Shown: positions 42,921-51,703 of the stretch, piece after piece
How positions within the stretch are numbered: position 1 is the stretch's first letter
Layout: every line of letters starts with the position of its first letter
From: Flavobacterium sp. UBA2787
GTDB lineage: Bacteria > Bacteroidota > Bacteroidia > Flavobacteriales > Flavobacteriaceae
Reading direction: 5' to 3'
Assembly (NCBI GenBank): GCA_002352205.1
Contig: DEHZ01000015.1
Span: 310,001 to 374,000 of the forward strand
DNA length: 64,000 nt
Made by a program: the position numbers and the translations under genes
Notes under the pieces: generated by a model
Databases searched by the model: none
What the model saw: the letters and a program-made list of their open reading frames with translations, nothing else
What the model was told of the DNA's origin: nothing

Positions 42921-43826
42921 CTAGTGTCCGTGTGCTATTTTATTTCTACTAGTAAGGATTACACTTTCAAAACTGCTTTCAAGTAAAGCATTTATGAAAT
43001 CTTCAACATCATATGCGATTATTAATGGGTTTAGGGAAGATTTTAATTTGTGTCTTTTTCCCGTTTTGTCTAAATAAAGTAGTAATGCAACTCTTGCGTC
43101 AGAACTTTCTGCGTATCTTTTTATTTGAAACTCTGCTTTTTTAAAAGTTTCATCACTAAGTCTTCCAAACTTTGCTTCTACAATAATAGGATTGCCAATT
43201 ATTCTTCCGAGTTTATCATTCCAAAGAGCAAAGTCAATACCTAAATCTGGCCCCCTGCTGTTGTCAGCATATTTTAAGTGGATGGTCTTGAATATTTCTT
43301 CTATGACATACTCCAATTCTCTCCCTTGCCCATTCTCCCTTATTCTCTTTGTTTGGTCAAGCAAAGATCTTAAGACTTCCTTAATATCATTATCATAATT
43401 CTCAACTTGCTTTTCAGATTGTCTTGTTACTCGTTTAGTTGGTTTTCTTTTTGCTCTGATTTCATCAAGAAAACCTAATAAAGTCATTTTCAAAAATTCT
43501 CTGTCGCTTAGGTTAGCGGTTAATGAGAGTTTATTGTCAATATAAAATGGAAGATTAGCTTCTTTGTCAATAATGATTAAAGATGGCTTACCTAGTCCTT
43601 CGCAAACCCCTATTTCATATAAAACATTCTTACTCTCTTTCGAAACTACAAAAACAGCAAAATCTGATTGTCTTAACTTCCTTTTCAAAATGTCTTGAAT
43701 TGAACTTCCTATTGAAAAGTCGTATAAGTCGAAAGCCTCAACATTGTTTTCTGCTAAAACAGACCTTACTAAAGAGAGGTCTGTGTCGTATGAAGCTGAT
43801 AGGAAACATTTTAATTGTCTATCCAT
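42921..43826 (-). CDS. TIR-like domain fused to a restriction-endonuclease domain
   Basis: 301 residues. The N-terminal ~120 are TIR or nucleoside-deoxyribosyltransferase-like: CFLSASYDTDLSLVRSVL, a DFAVFVVSKES strand and NVLYEIGVCEGLGKP, where E71 is in the position of the NADase/deoxyribosyltransferase glutamate. The C-terminal ~130 form a PD-(D/E)XK nuclease: E177, D198 in LGIDFALW and E217-A-K219. A coupled NAD- or nucleotide-processing and DNA-cutting protein would fit anti-phage defence. First gene of the minus-strand set. Confidence 0.75.
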   Translation of the reverse strand: MDRQLKCFLSASYDTDLSLVRSVLAENNVEAFDLYDFSIGSSIQDILKRKLRQSDFAVFVVSKESKNVLYEIGVCEGLGKPSLIIIDKEANLPFYIDNKLSLTANLSDREFLKMTLLGFLDEIRAKRKPTKRVTRQSEKQVENYDNDIKEVLRSLLDQTKRIRENGQGRELEYVIEEIFKTIHLKYADNSRGPDLGIDFALWNDKLGRIIGNPIIVEAKFGRLSDETFKKAEFQIKRYAESSDARVALLLYLDKTGKRHKLKSSLNPLIIAYDVEDFINALLESSFESVILTSRNKIAHGH

Positions 43827-44249
43827 TTTTATATTTTATTGTTAATTTTTGAGCCGTGTCGTTTTTTAAGTTTGCCACGAACTTATATATTGTCGCTACT
43901 TAATAACTTCCTTACATCAAAATATTCATTTTAAATCTCATTACTTTATTATTCAATTACATTGTTCCACTTTATAAAGAAAAAACCTTTGAATTTTTTT
44001 CATAACAAAACAAAACTATTCCAACCAAACTACTTTACGGATTCCCGTAAACTGCAAAAAAAATTAAATAGGGGGCATGTTGCCAATCGACAAACATCGT
44101 TTTTGGAAACACTAAGATATACAAAAACCATATACTTTTTACAAAAAGTACTTCTTCATCGAATAATTTCTAAAGTTATAAGACAATATACAACAAAAAA
44201 TGCATTTAATTAAGAAATGCATTAGTGGGTATTTTTAATAATATGAAGA
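43827..44249. other. Intergenic region, no gene seen
   Basis: 420 A+T-rich bases between convergently neighbouring accessory genes. A short frame at 43962-44213 has no coding character. 44040-44095 (cccgtaaactgc...ggggcatgttgccaatcg) weakly resembles 33937-33985 (cccataaaccac...agtgtcttaccaaccg), so it may be a decayed copy of the same spacer. Confidence 0.4.
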
Positions 44250-44657
44250 CTATTTGTTGAGGAGCTTCTCTAAATAAGCAACTTTGTCCTTTTCTGCTTG
44301 AAGTAAAGCTTTATAAAGTTCTTTATTTTCTTCAAAGACTTCTATTAATTTCTCTATTGGATTAAATGTGGGTTGATAATTAAATAAGGCTCCATTATCA
44401 TGATTATGAACAGTGTTACCAATAATATTAAAAACAGCTTCTTCTGAAAAATTCTTTAATACTTCGGTGTTTACATCCAAAGCTTTCGCAATTTCTACCA
44501 ATTTATCATCCTCAATACTTTCACTATTCTCAATATTCGAAATCGTCTGTTGGCTCACACCAATAGCAAAGGCCAAAGCTTCTTGCTTCATACCTCTAAG
44601 TTCACGAATGCGGCTAATGTTCCGCCCGATGTGTTTGGGTTTGGCTGTTGTATTCAT
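44250..44657 (-). CDS. XRE-family HTH transcriptional regulator
   Basis: 135 residues from the ATG at 44657 (MNTTAKPKHIGRNISRIREL). The helix-turn-helix is at ~14-65 (QEALAFAIGVSQQTISNIEN). A middle part (FNIIGNTVHNHDNGALFNYQ) and a C-terminal coiled coil (FEENKELYKALLQAEKDKVAYLEKLL) complete it, the usual build of stand-alone XRE proteins of Flavobacteria. It lies between the defence genes and could control them, but the target is unknown. Confidence 0.85.
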   Translation of the reverse strand: MNTTAKPKHIGRNISRIRELRGMKQEALAFAIGVSQQTISNIENSESIEDDKLVEIAKALDVNTEVLKNFSEEAVFNIIGNTVHNHDNGALFNYQPTFNPIEKLIEVFEENKELYKALLQAEKDKVAYLEKLLNK

Positions 44658-45149
44658 AAGCCAAATATATAAAAATGTTTGCAATCGTCCATGGCCAAAA
44701 AGGAAAAAATGAGTGGTAAAAAACAAAAGTGGTTGGTATTATACCAGAGAGGGTAGGCTTTTTAACCCTTCGCTTATTTTTTTAACCGCGAGGGGGCACA
44801 AAGGACGTTTCGCCTTTTTTAATGGAACACGAACCTGCCTGCCTGCCGGCAGGTCCAATGGATTAGCGAAAGCAAAACGCGGGTTTGCACGGATGTGGAT
44901 AGTTACGCAACTTTTTAATCGCTGAGGTCTGCCAGATAGCTATTCATATTGTAATCAACTGTTTAGAGGGGAACATTTAACAAAATAGGCACAAAATGTG
45001 CAATTAACCATGTTAAATACTTCCTAAATTGGCTACTAGTTTTGTAGTACTTCATACAAGTAAGGACTAAAAAATAGTAATTTTTAAAAAATCGTGTTGT
45101 TCCTCAATATTGACTTAAATAGTTTATTAATCAATTAATTCTCAAAATC
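44658..45149. other. Intergenic region with satellite remnants
   Basis: About 490 bp without a gene. 44780-44890 holds pieces of the same satellites as 46.5 and 48.5 kb: ttaaccgcgagg, gggcacaaagg and the palindrome cctgccggcagg (44842-44853). The last 150 bp before 45150 are A+T-rich and probably hold the promoter of the PKD gene. Confidence 0.55.
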
Positions 45150-46088
45150 ATGAAAAAATTACTTTTATTATTTATTTTGGCGACCTCATTTACATCTTTA
45201 AATGGAATTGCACAAGAAACGGAGCGATCCACCTCTTGTAGTGTAACATCAAATTTCCGAACGCAACTTATTAATTGCAATACAATACAATTCAATCCAA
45301 GTTCATCTTCAAATTCAGACACCTCCATAGTAGGCTATTACTGGAATTTTGGAGATGGCACTTCTTCAACGGCTCAAAATCCAACACATTCGTACACAAA
45401 CAATGGCACCTATACCGCAACACTAACAATAATAGGTTTCAACAGTACAAATGGTGAATGTTGTACCGATGACTTTTCTAGATCAATTACAATTCAATGC
45501 GGCTCACCGTGTGGCGTTTCCATTACCTCTATTCAAGAAGTAAACGCATTGGGTCAAAATAATGTAGCGTTTTATGCCGTAACGCAAGTGAATCCGGGAT
45601 GGAATATAACAAGTAGCACTTTTGAAGTTACCTATGCCAATGGAACAATTTTAGCCTATGCAGGAAGTGTTAATCCAGCAACAGGTTATCCACAAATTGT
45701 TATACCGGTACTTTGTGTTAATAAAGTAATGCAAGTAAAAGTAACAGTTGTGGTTTCTAATTCATCCGGTGTAACTTGTTCTGATATTGATACTAGAAAC
45801 TGGAGTCCACTTGGCGTTTGTGGTACCGGAGATTTTTTTAGAGTAAGTCCTAACCCTGCGAAAAATACGCTTCATATAGAACTAAACGAAGGTGTACGAG
45901 ATAGTAAATCTACGTCAGAAGTAATACTTTATAATCTATATGGTAATGTGGAACAAAAGTATACCATACCATCTACTCAGGAATCCATTAGTCTGGATGT
46001 AAGCAGTAGTAAACCGGGAATCTATATTCTAAAATTCATTAACGATGAAAACGTTTTGCAAAGTCAAAAAGTAATCATCGCTGATTAA
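45150..46088 (+). CDS. Secreted PKD-domain protein with T9SS signal
   Basis: 312 residues: signal peptide (1-21), one PKD domain (~30-115; GYYWNFGDGTSSTAQNPTHSYTN is its signature), a cysteine-containing middle part, and a type A T9SS sorting domain (~232-312: FRVSPNPAKNTLHIEL, VILYNLYGN, PGIYILKFIND). PKD domains act as spacers or carbohydrate-binding helpers in secreted proteins; no enzyme domain is attached. Core-like composition, unlike the defence genes on either side. Confidence 0.85.
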   Translation: MKKLLLLFILATSFTSLNGIAQETERSTSCSVTSNFRTQLINCNTIQFNPSSSSNSDTSIVGYYWNFGDGTSSTAQNPTHSYTNNGTYTATLTIIGFNSTNGECCTDDFSRSITIQCGSPCGVSITSIQEVNALGQNNVAFYAVTQVNPGWNITSSTFEVTYANGTILAYAGSVNPATGYPQIVIPVLCVNKVMQVKVTVVVSNSSGVTCSDIDTRNWSPLGVCGTGDFFRVSPNPAKNTLHIELNEGVRDSKSTSEVILYNLYGNVEQKYTIPSTQESISLDVSSSKPGIYILKFINDENVLQSQKVIIAD

Positions 46089-46124
46089 TTCAGTACCAGA
46101 ACCGAAACATATTGAGGAATTTGT

Positions 46125-46159
46125 AAGAAGCCATTTTTTAAATGGCTTCTTCATTTTTC
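46125..46159 (+). terminator. Strong terminator after the PKD gene
   Basis: Perfect 12-bp stem aagaagccattt (46125-46136) / aaatggcttctt (46140-46151), 3-base loop, then a T-rich tail. Confidence 0.88.
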
Positions 46160-46489
46160 TACGCTTTGATACATCAAAACACATGTATCGAAAAATTACT
46201 ACTTTCTTTCTCTTATTTGTTTTGAAACGAGATGAAAAGCACTTTAGTTTTTTTATAGAATATATTCAACTTAGGGTCATTTACATTAAAAACACATTTC
46301 TTATCGTCTTTTTAGCTTTCTTAAGGTGTTGAATGACCTCGTTTTTTTTGCCTCACTTGAATTAGTTTCTCACACAAATAATGGAAAAGACGCTTTTCTT
46401 TTTAAGTTACAAGAATCGAACAAATGGAAGTGGTTTTCGTGGATTTGAAAGCTTTGCTACACGGCATTTTGATGGCTTTTATCACGATG

Positions 46490-46795
46490 CATTTTTATTA
46501 ATCGCGACCTTTGCGGTTAAAAAAACCAAGCGAAGCGTCCCTTCATTGCCTTCCGTGAGAAAAAAAAGCGAAGCATCCTTAGTGCCCTCTGCGACCTCCT
46601 TTGCGACCTTTGCGGTTAAAAAAAACCAAGCGAAGCGTCCCTTCTGTGCCTTCCGAGAGAAACAAAAAGCGAAGCGATCAAAACCCGTACAAACCAGCGT
46701 TTTGCATTGCAAATCCGTCAAATCCGCGTTCCAAAACCAAGCAAAGCGTCCTCTTTGCGTCTCCGCGACTTTGCGAGAAACAAATCCCCCAACCC
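46490..46795. repeat. Satellite block upstream of the HEPN-like gene
   Basis: Repeated words gcgacctttgcggttaaaa, aaccaagcgaagcgtccctt and ccttccgtgagaaa occur two to three times, with an aaatccgcgttcc type module. 46160-46489 holds nothing recognisable. Short frames over this block are artefacts of the C-rich repeats. The same words build the block at 48505-49133. Confidence 0.8.
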
Positions 46796-46885
46796 GTACG
46801 TTACCAACCCCAAATAGTACAATACAACCCTCCATAGTTCCCTACCGCACTCACCCTCCATAACTTAGCCACAAAATTCAAAACC

Positions 46886-48463
46886 ATGAACACAAAACTA
46901 GACACATCAAAATCCGCTTCGCTACCACAACCGGTCGTAGAGCAACTACACTTTTTATCCAAACAACAAGCCGTCGAGGCCATGTTTGTGAGCACAATAA
47001 TAGGAAGTAATCACCCTTGCATAGTGGTACTTCTAAACAGCGAGGCCAATGCCGTGGAATGGCGTACCCAAAAATGGGTCAAAAAAGCCTTCCAAAACCA
47101 CGGAGTCACATTTCTTATCAGTAACATCGATAAAAGGGTGTCAAACGGCAAAAAGGCTACGTTGTTCCTACACCACCATACCTGCCCCGAAAAAGAAATC
47201 TACAGAGCAGCAACAAGCCAATACCAAGCAATACCCTTCGCTAAAGCAAAAAAGAGAAGCAAAAACAGAACCAAAAACTATAGGCTAAAACAAAAGTTCC
47301 TTCGGGCAGAAATTAACAAAACAGACGTAGAAGAAGGCTTAGTGACTGTCTTCAACCTCTACAACTCCCTCTACGAACTGCACCTAACTTTCCTCGAAGA
47401 ACTACTTTTTGGCACGTCCTACCAAACAGAAGACCTACACCAACGGGTACTTCGCGTGGCAAGCTATAACAAAGAAATACAAAGAGCATTTGTCAAAAAA
47501 TCACCCACCAAATTCTATCTGCTGGAAACACTCATCATGGCAAAAACCATAGACGACCTCTGCATGCTCGAAGACCATTTCGTAGCCGCCATCCAAGCCA
47601 ACGAAACCCTTTTGGGCAAAATCAACAAAAACCTGCTAAACCAACTAAAAAAAGAACGAAAAGACAAATCCAAAACCCCGCATCCTGTTTCGGCAAAATC
47701 CATTTACGATCACCCCAAAGTCCTAGAATTCATAACCACCCATCCCAACATAGAAGCCATCTACGAATACAAGCGAGTAGAACAACAACAAAACCAAACC
47801 ATTTGCTCCATACGCTTTTGGCTCATCGTAGCAGAAGGCATCAGCAACCACCAACTAAGCAATTGGCACGAGGCCATCAAACAACAAACCCAAAACACCA
47901 TCGAAATCATCCCCGTAGTCCACAGTCGCAGTTGGATACAACAGAACCTATACGAAAGTCAACACTTCTTCCAAAACGCGATGACCGAAGAAAACAGCAT
48001 CTACCAACAAAACGATGCACTAGCCCAACTACATTGGCACGTGCCATACACGGCTCACTATCCCGACTTGAATTTTTATAGCCAAGGATGCCAAAAGTTA
48101 TACAAAACCCTACAACACATCCGCACCCTCGATGGCACCCAAAACAAAGAAGGACTGGGCTTAATCTACACAAGCTTCATCGTCCGTACCTGCCAAGTAA
48201 TCGTCTATGCAAACTGGAGCTATTTCCCAAACCAACTCCCATTTGCCATCCTATGGCGACTCTGCGAAGCAGCCCACACCAACAACCAACACCTGCAATT
48301 CCTTTTTCAAAAACTATCCTTCAAGTGGCTCACCTTCATCACCCACCACCAAAACACCTTCAACCCAACCCACCCAATCGATGAACCCGACCTCCAACTC
48401 CTCGACCAAATCGCCACCCAACTCCTCCAAACCCTAAAAACCTCAAAACAAGAAGAACAATAA
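46886..48463 (+). CDS. HEPN-like accessory protein (possible NTase-HEPN duplication)
   Basis: 525 residues, cytoplasmic, no known motif with certainty. Residues ~30-125 have the pattern of a degenerate nucleotidyltransferase (PCIVVLLNSEANAVEW). ~135-225 is a helical stretch like the HEPN part of Bacteroidota NTase-HEPN proteins (VFNLYNSLYELHLTFLEELLFG ... RAFVKKSPTKFYLLETL). ~270-490 seems to repeat the arrangement at lower similarity. Codon use is very different from its neighbours: C-ending codons (AAC, TAC, TTC, CTC) dominate and T is scarce. Satellite blocks flank it on both sides. The domain call is tentative; the gene itself is convincing because it is long and coherent. Confidence 0.6.
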   Translation: MNTKLDTSKSASLPQPVVEQLHFLSKQQAVEAMFVSTIIGSNHPCIVVLLNSEANAVEWRTQKWVKKAFQNHGVTFLISNIDKRVSNGKKATLFLHHHTCPEKEIYRAATSQYQAIPFAKAKKRSKNRTKNYRLKQKFLRAEINKTDVEEGLVTVFNLYNSLYELHLTFLEELLFGTSYQTEDLHQRVLRVASYNKEIQRAFVKKSPTKFYLLETLIMAKTIDDLCMLEDHFVAAIQANETLLGKINKNLLNQLKKERKDKSKTPHPVSAKSIYDHPKVLEFITTHPNIEAIYEYKRVEQQQNQTICSIRFWLIVAEGISNHQLSNWHEAIKQQTQNTIEIIPVVHSRSWIQQNLYESQHFFQNAMTEENSIYQQNDALAQLHWHVPYTAHYPDLNFYSQGCQKLYKTLQHIRTLDGTQNKEGLGLIYTSFIVRTCQVIVYANWSYFPNQLPFAILWRLCEAAHTNNQHLQFLFQKLSFKWLTFITHHQNTFNPTHPIDEPDLQLLDQIATQLLQTLKTSKQEEQ

Positions 48464-48504
48464 ATCACCACATAGACGAATTGACACATTACCAAATTGA
48501 CAAA

Positions 48505-49133
48505 TTGACAAAAAAAGCGAAGCGTCCCTTCTGTGTTTTCCGTGCCTTCCGTGAGAAACACAAAAAGCGAAGCGTCCTCCGTGCCCTCCGCGACCTCCTT
48601 CGCGACCTTCGCGGTTAAAAAAAAATCCAAAAACAAAATAACAGCACAATCAAATCCCTAAAAATCCCTCCATAGCGAAGCTATCAAAATCCGCTCAAAT
48701 CCGCGTTTTGCAAAGCAAATCCGTTCAACCTGCTGCCGGCAGGCAGGTCCGTGTTCCAAAAAAAAACCAAGCGAAGCGTCCCTTCTGCGTCTTCCTTGCC
48801 TACCGTGAGAAATAAAAAAAGCGAAGCGTCCTCCGTGCCCTCCGCGACCTCCTTCGCGACCTTTGCGGTTAAAAAAAAGATCCAAAAACAAAATAACAGC
48901 ACAATCAAATCCCTAAAAATCCCTCCATAGCGAAGCTATCAAAATCCGCTCAAATCCGCGTTTTGCAGAGCAAATCCGTTCAACCTGCCTGCCGGCAGGC
49001 AGGTCCGTGTTCCAAAAACCAAGCGTAGCGACCCTTCTGTGCCTTCCTTGCCTTCCGTGAGAAATAATAAAAGCGAAGCGTCTTAGTGCCCTCCGTGACC
49101 TCCTTTGCGACCTTCGCGGTTAAAAAAAAAGCA
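48505..49133. repeat. 256-bp tandem duplication of satellite DNA
   Basis: aacaaaataacagcacaatc starts at 48631 and again at 48887, a period of 256 bp. About two and a half units are present. Each has aaccaagcgaagcgtccct, the gcgaccttcgcggttaaaa module, catagcgaagctatc and the palindrome cctgccggcagg. The copies differ at a few bases per hundred. Confidence 0.85.
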
Positions 49134-49860
49134 ACCCAAATCCCTCTGTCCACAATCCAAACACCCCATCGCCCCATTGACACATCGCCCCATTGACCCA
49201 TTAAAAAAAAGACCACTCCAAAGAGCAGTCTTTTCTAACTAACAAGCACTGTATGGCAAATAAAAATCAAGTCCACCGCAGCCTGGTATCGGCATATAAA
49301 TAAATCAAAAATGATTCGGCTAAATCGATCAAAAAAACAAATCCCATCCCAACGGCAGAACAAGACAAAACTAACCACCTCCAAGCAACTACACAAACAA
49401 AGCACTACCGAATTCCCGAATTTGGGGTACTGGATTCTAGAATCCAACACCCTAAATAACCATAGTAAACAACAAACAATCAGATAGATAACTCTTAAAA
49501 CCAAAAAAAAATAACAAAAAAAGAAAAAGAAAAAAATGCACCACAATAAAACCAATTTTTTCCACCACACAACCTCAAAATATGCAAAAAAAAAGTAAAA
49601 AATAGCCCAACCAATCGCCAAATTAGATTTCAAAATGACCAACTACAATAATCCCAACAACCAACAACAGACAACCAACAACAGACAACCAACAACAGAC
49701 AACCAACAACTGCCTTCCCCTAAATACCAAAGCCCTATCTGAAGTAGGGATACTGTATGAGTAGTGTATGAAAAACATTATGTTAAATAGAGATAAATTC
49801 CTTTTTTGTAAGGTAGTAAAATGGAACGTTGTTGTAAAAGGTGACTGATAAAGTAAGCAA
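49134..49860. other. Intergenic region with minisatellite, no gene seen
   Basis: 49150-49202 is the ten-base-word tract; 49203-49230 is a weak hairpin (agaccactcc/gagcagtct) with A and T runs. 49235-49620 is A+C-rich without a credible frame. 49661-49710 is a minisatellite of period 14 (ccaacaacagacaa, 3.6 copies). Confidence 0.6.
49661..49710. repeat. 14-bp minisatellite
   Basis: ccaacaacagacaa repeated 3.6 times without a mismatch; copies start at 49661, 49675, 49689 and 49703. Confidence 0.9.
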
Positions 49861-49863
49861 AAC

Positions 49864-49890
49864 AAAAAACCCCGCCAAATGGCAGGGTTT
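49864..49890 (-). terminator. Terminator after the first ice-binding-like gene
   Basis: Arms aaaccccgcc (49867-49876) and ggcagggttt (49881-49890) with one mismatch; the A run at 49864-49869 gives the U run for leftward transcription. Confidence 0.85.
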
Positions 49891-49908
49891 TCTATATCAA
49901 ATATCATT

Positions 49909-51504
49909 TTATTGTTTAGAAACCAATTTACCGGTTTGAACAACTCCATTGGCAGTAGCTACTCGATAATAGTAGATTCCTGTTGGTAAGTTCATGGGTA
50001 ATTCGGTAAAGTGTTGTTGTAATGTTGTTGCCAAAACAAGTGCTCCTAAACTGTTATAAATTGTAAGTTCAGAAGAAGCAGCATCAACTTCCGCTAAGTC
50101 TATCGTTAACGCAGAGGAAAATGGGTTAGGGTAGAGTTTAGCTGTTCTTTGTGTAGTGGTAGTGATTCCTAATAGTTCGCAACCCGGCGTAATTGCAGCG
50201 GTGATGCTGTTGGTAGTGATGCCACCACTTCGGTTCATCACCCGTCCTTCAATTTCCACACCCGGATGCAGAGTAATGGCTCCGTTGTTTGAAATGAGGG
50301 TTCCTTTAAAACTGGTGTTTTCGTTTAACGTTATGGTACTATTTACCCTCCAGAAAACATTTTTGGCTTGTGCACCGTTTATTAATTCTATAACAGCATC
50401 GGTTGCAGTAGTAAGACTTCCATTGACTTTGATAATAAAAACCGCATCGGGATTGCCTTGTGCATTCAAGGTAAGTTTTCCGGTTAATACCGCCGACGAC
50501 ATGTGATAGGCATGAGGTGTTAAAACAAGATCATTCCCTAATGCTGATGGTTGGTGCAATAATATATCTATCGGAATAGAGTTTACGTAACTATATACCG
50601 CATTCAAATCGGTATGACATTGTGCCGTTGATGCATTTGGAGCATGATGGATGGTTCCGGTTACATTTTCAGTTTGAAAACCGGTTGTTGCTCCATTATT
50701 TGTTCCTACATCTCCGGTTAAAATCGAATCACCTGTATTGGTTACTTGACCATTTCCTGAAAAAAGAGTGTAACATGTAATTGTGTTTAATGGCGGAGCG
50801 GGAGGTCCGGTGAGTGGAGGTGCTCCACAGCCCAGCGGTATTCTTACTGTTACTCCGGTAGCCGTAATGGTACCTAAGGTAGAAACTGCACGACCTTCTA
50901 TTTCTACTCCGCTGTTTAGAACAATGGAAGTGTCATACCCAATAAGTGTGCCTTTCATTATTGTATTAGCAGCAAGATTTATGTTGCCTTCTACTAACCA
51001 AAACACATTACACGCTTGTGCACCATTAACAAGAGCCACTTGTGCTCCTTCCGTTGAAGAAAGTGGCGATTGTATTTGAAAAATAAATACGGCATCGGAA
51101 TTTCCTTCTCCATCAAGGGTTAAGGTGTTGTTTAAAACTGTGCTTTCTCCTATAAAGTAGGTTCCAGCTACAAGAATCTGTCCGTCGCCTAATTCGGGTT
51201 CCGGGAAAAATTCCGGATCAGTTTCATGAATTTCGATACATGTAATCGTAAGTGAATTTGCTACCTCTTCTGATGTAGAATCAGTGTCATGCAATACTCC
51301 GTCCACGTTTCCAAAATTATTAATCGATCCATTGTGGGTTCCAACATTTCCTGTTAGATGAGAAAGACCCGTGTTGTTCACATTACCACTTGATGAAAAA
51401 AGTGCAAAAGAAGACACGTTTCCAAGCACGGGAGCTTGTGCTCTGCTTTGGGTGACAAAGCATAGTGAGGCAACCGTAGTTGCCAATAGTAGAAGTTTAT
51501 ACAT
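49909..51504 (-). CDS. Secreted ice-binding-like protein with two DUF3494 domains and T9SS signal
   Basis: 531 residues: signal peptide (1-22), two DUF3494 (PF11999) beta-helix domains (~25-225 and ~235-440; each has FALFS/YTLFSGNGxVxNTG, GDVGTNNG, a TYFIGES/AYHMSSA turn, DAVFIFQI/IKVN and ACNVFW/AKNVFW), and a T9SS sorting domain (~452-531, AKLYPNPFSSALTID ... SKQ). DUF3494 proteins bind ice or act as surface adhesins in cold-living microbes. It is a close paralogue of the next gene. Which face binds ice cannot be judged here. Confidence 0.9.
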   Translation of the reverse strand: MYKLLLLATTVASLCFVTQSRAQAPVLGNVSSFALFSSSGNVNNTGLSHLTGNVGTHNGSINNFGNVDGVLHDTDSTSEEVANSLTITCIEIHETDPEFFPEPELGDGQILVAGTYFIGESTVLNNTLTLDGEGNSDAVFIFQIQSPLSSTEGAQVALVNGAQACNVFWLVEGNINLAANTIMKGTLIGYDTSIVLNSGVEIEGRAVSTLGTITATGVTVRIPLGCGAPPLTGPPAPPLNTITCYTLFSGNGQVTNTGDSILTGDVGTNNGATTGFQTENVTGTIHHAPNASTAQCHTDLNAVYSYVNSIPIDILLHQPSALGNDLVLTPHAYHMSSAVLTGKLTLNAQGNPDAVFIIKVNGSLTTATDAVIELINGAQAKNVFWRVNSTITLNENTSFKGTLISNNGAITLHPGVEIEGRVMNRSGGITTNSITAAITPGCELLGITTTTQRTAKLYPNPFSSALTIDLAEVDAASSELTIYNSLGALVLATTLQQHFTELPMNLPTGIYYYRVATANGVVQTGKLVSKQ

Positions 51505-51657
51505 GACTTGGGGTTTAGTATAACTACAACTTTATTGTTGTAGCGGGATAAAAATAGTTTTTAAAAATAACATATACTATCAAAAAAATAGTTTTTTTAG
51601 ATAAATTCAAATGTAGATAATTGAACGTCAGTAGAGTATTGTTAAAATGCACGAAAT

Positions 51658-51691
51658 AAAAAAGCCCTGCCATTTGGCAGGGCTTTTTTAT
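51658..51691 (-). terminator. Terminator after the second ice-binding-like gene
   Basis: Perfect 11-bp arms aaagccctgcc (51661-51671) / ggcagggcttt (51676-51686) with an A run on the left. Confidence 0.9.
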
Positions 51692-51703
51692 TCTAAAATC
51701 TTT

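Noticed and set aside
43962-44213. 83-residue frame upstream of the XRE gene
   Set aside because: Basic, low-complexity peptide in an A+T-rich gap; no conserved feature.
46381-46863. Open frames over the 46.4-46.9 kb region on both strands
   Set aside because: They run through satellite words, repeat the same short peptide (KTKRSVPS and the like) and have no coding signature; open only because the repeats are C-rich.
48307-49216. Several overlapping frames on both strands at 48.3-49.2 kb
   Set aside because: They are produced by the 256-bp tandem satellite; the peptides (FLTAKVAKEVAEGTEDASL type) recur in different places with the repeats.
49235-49642. A hydrophobic 135-residue frame on the minus strand
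   Set aside because: Low complexity with Phe/Cys/Trp runs caused by an A+C-rich plus strand; no start context or homologous domain.
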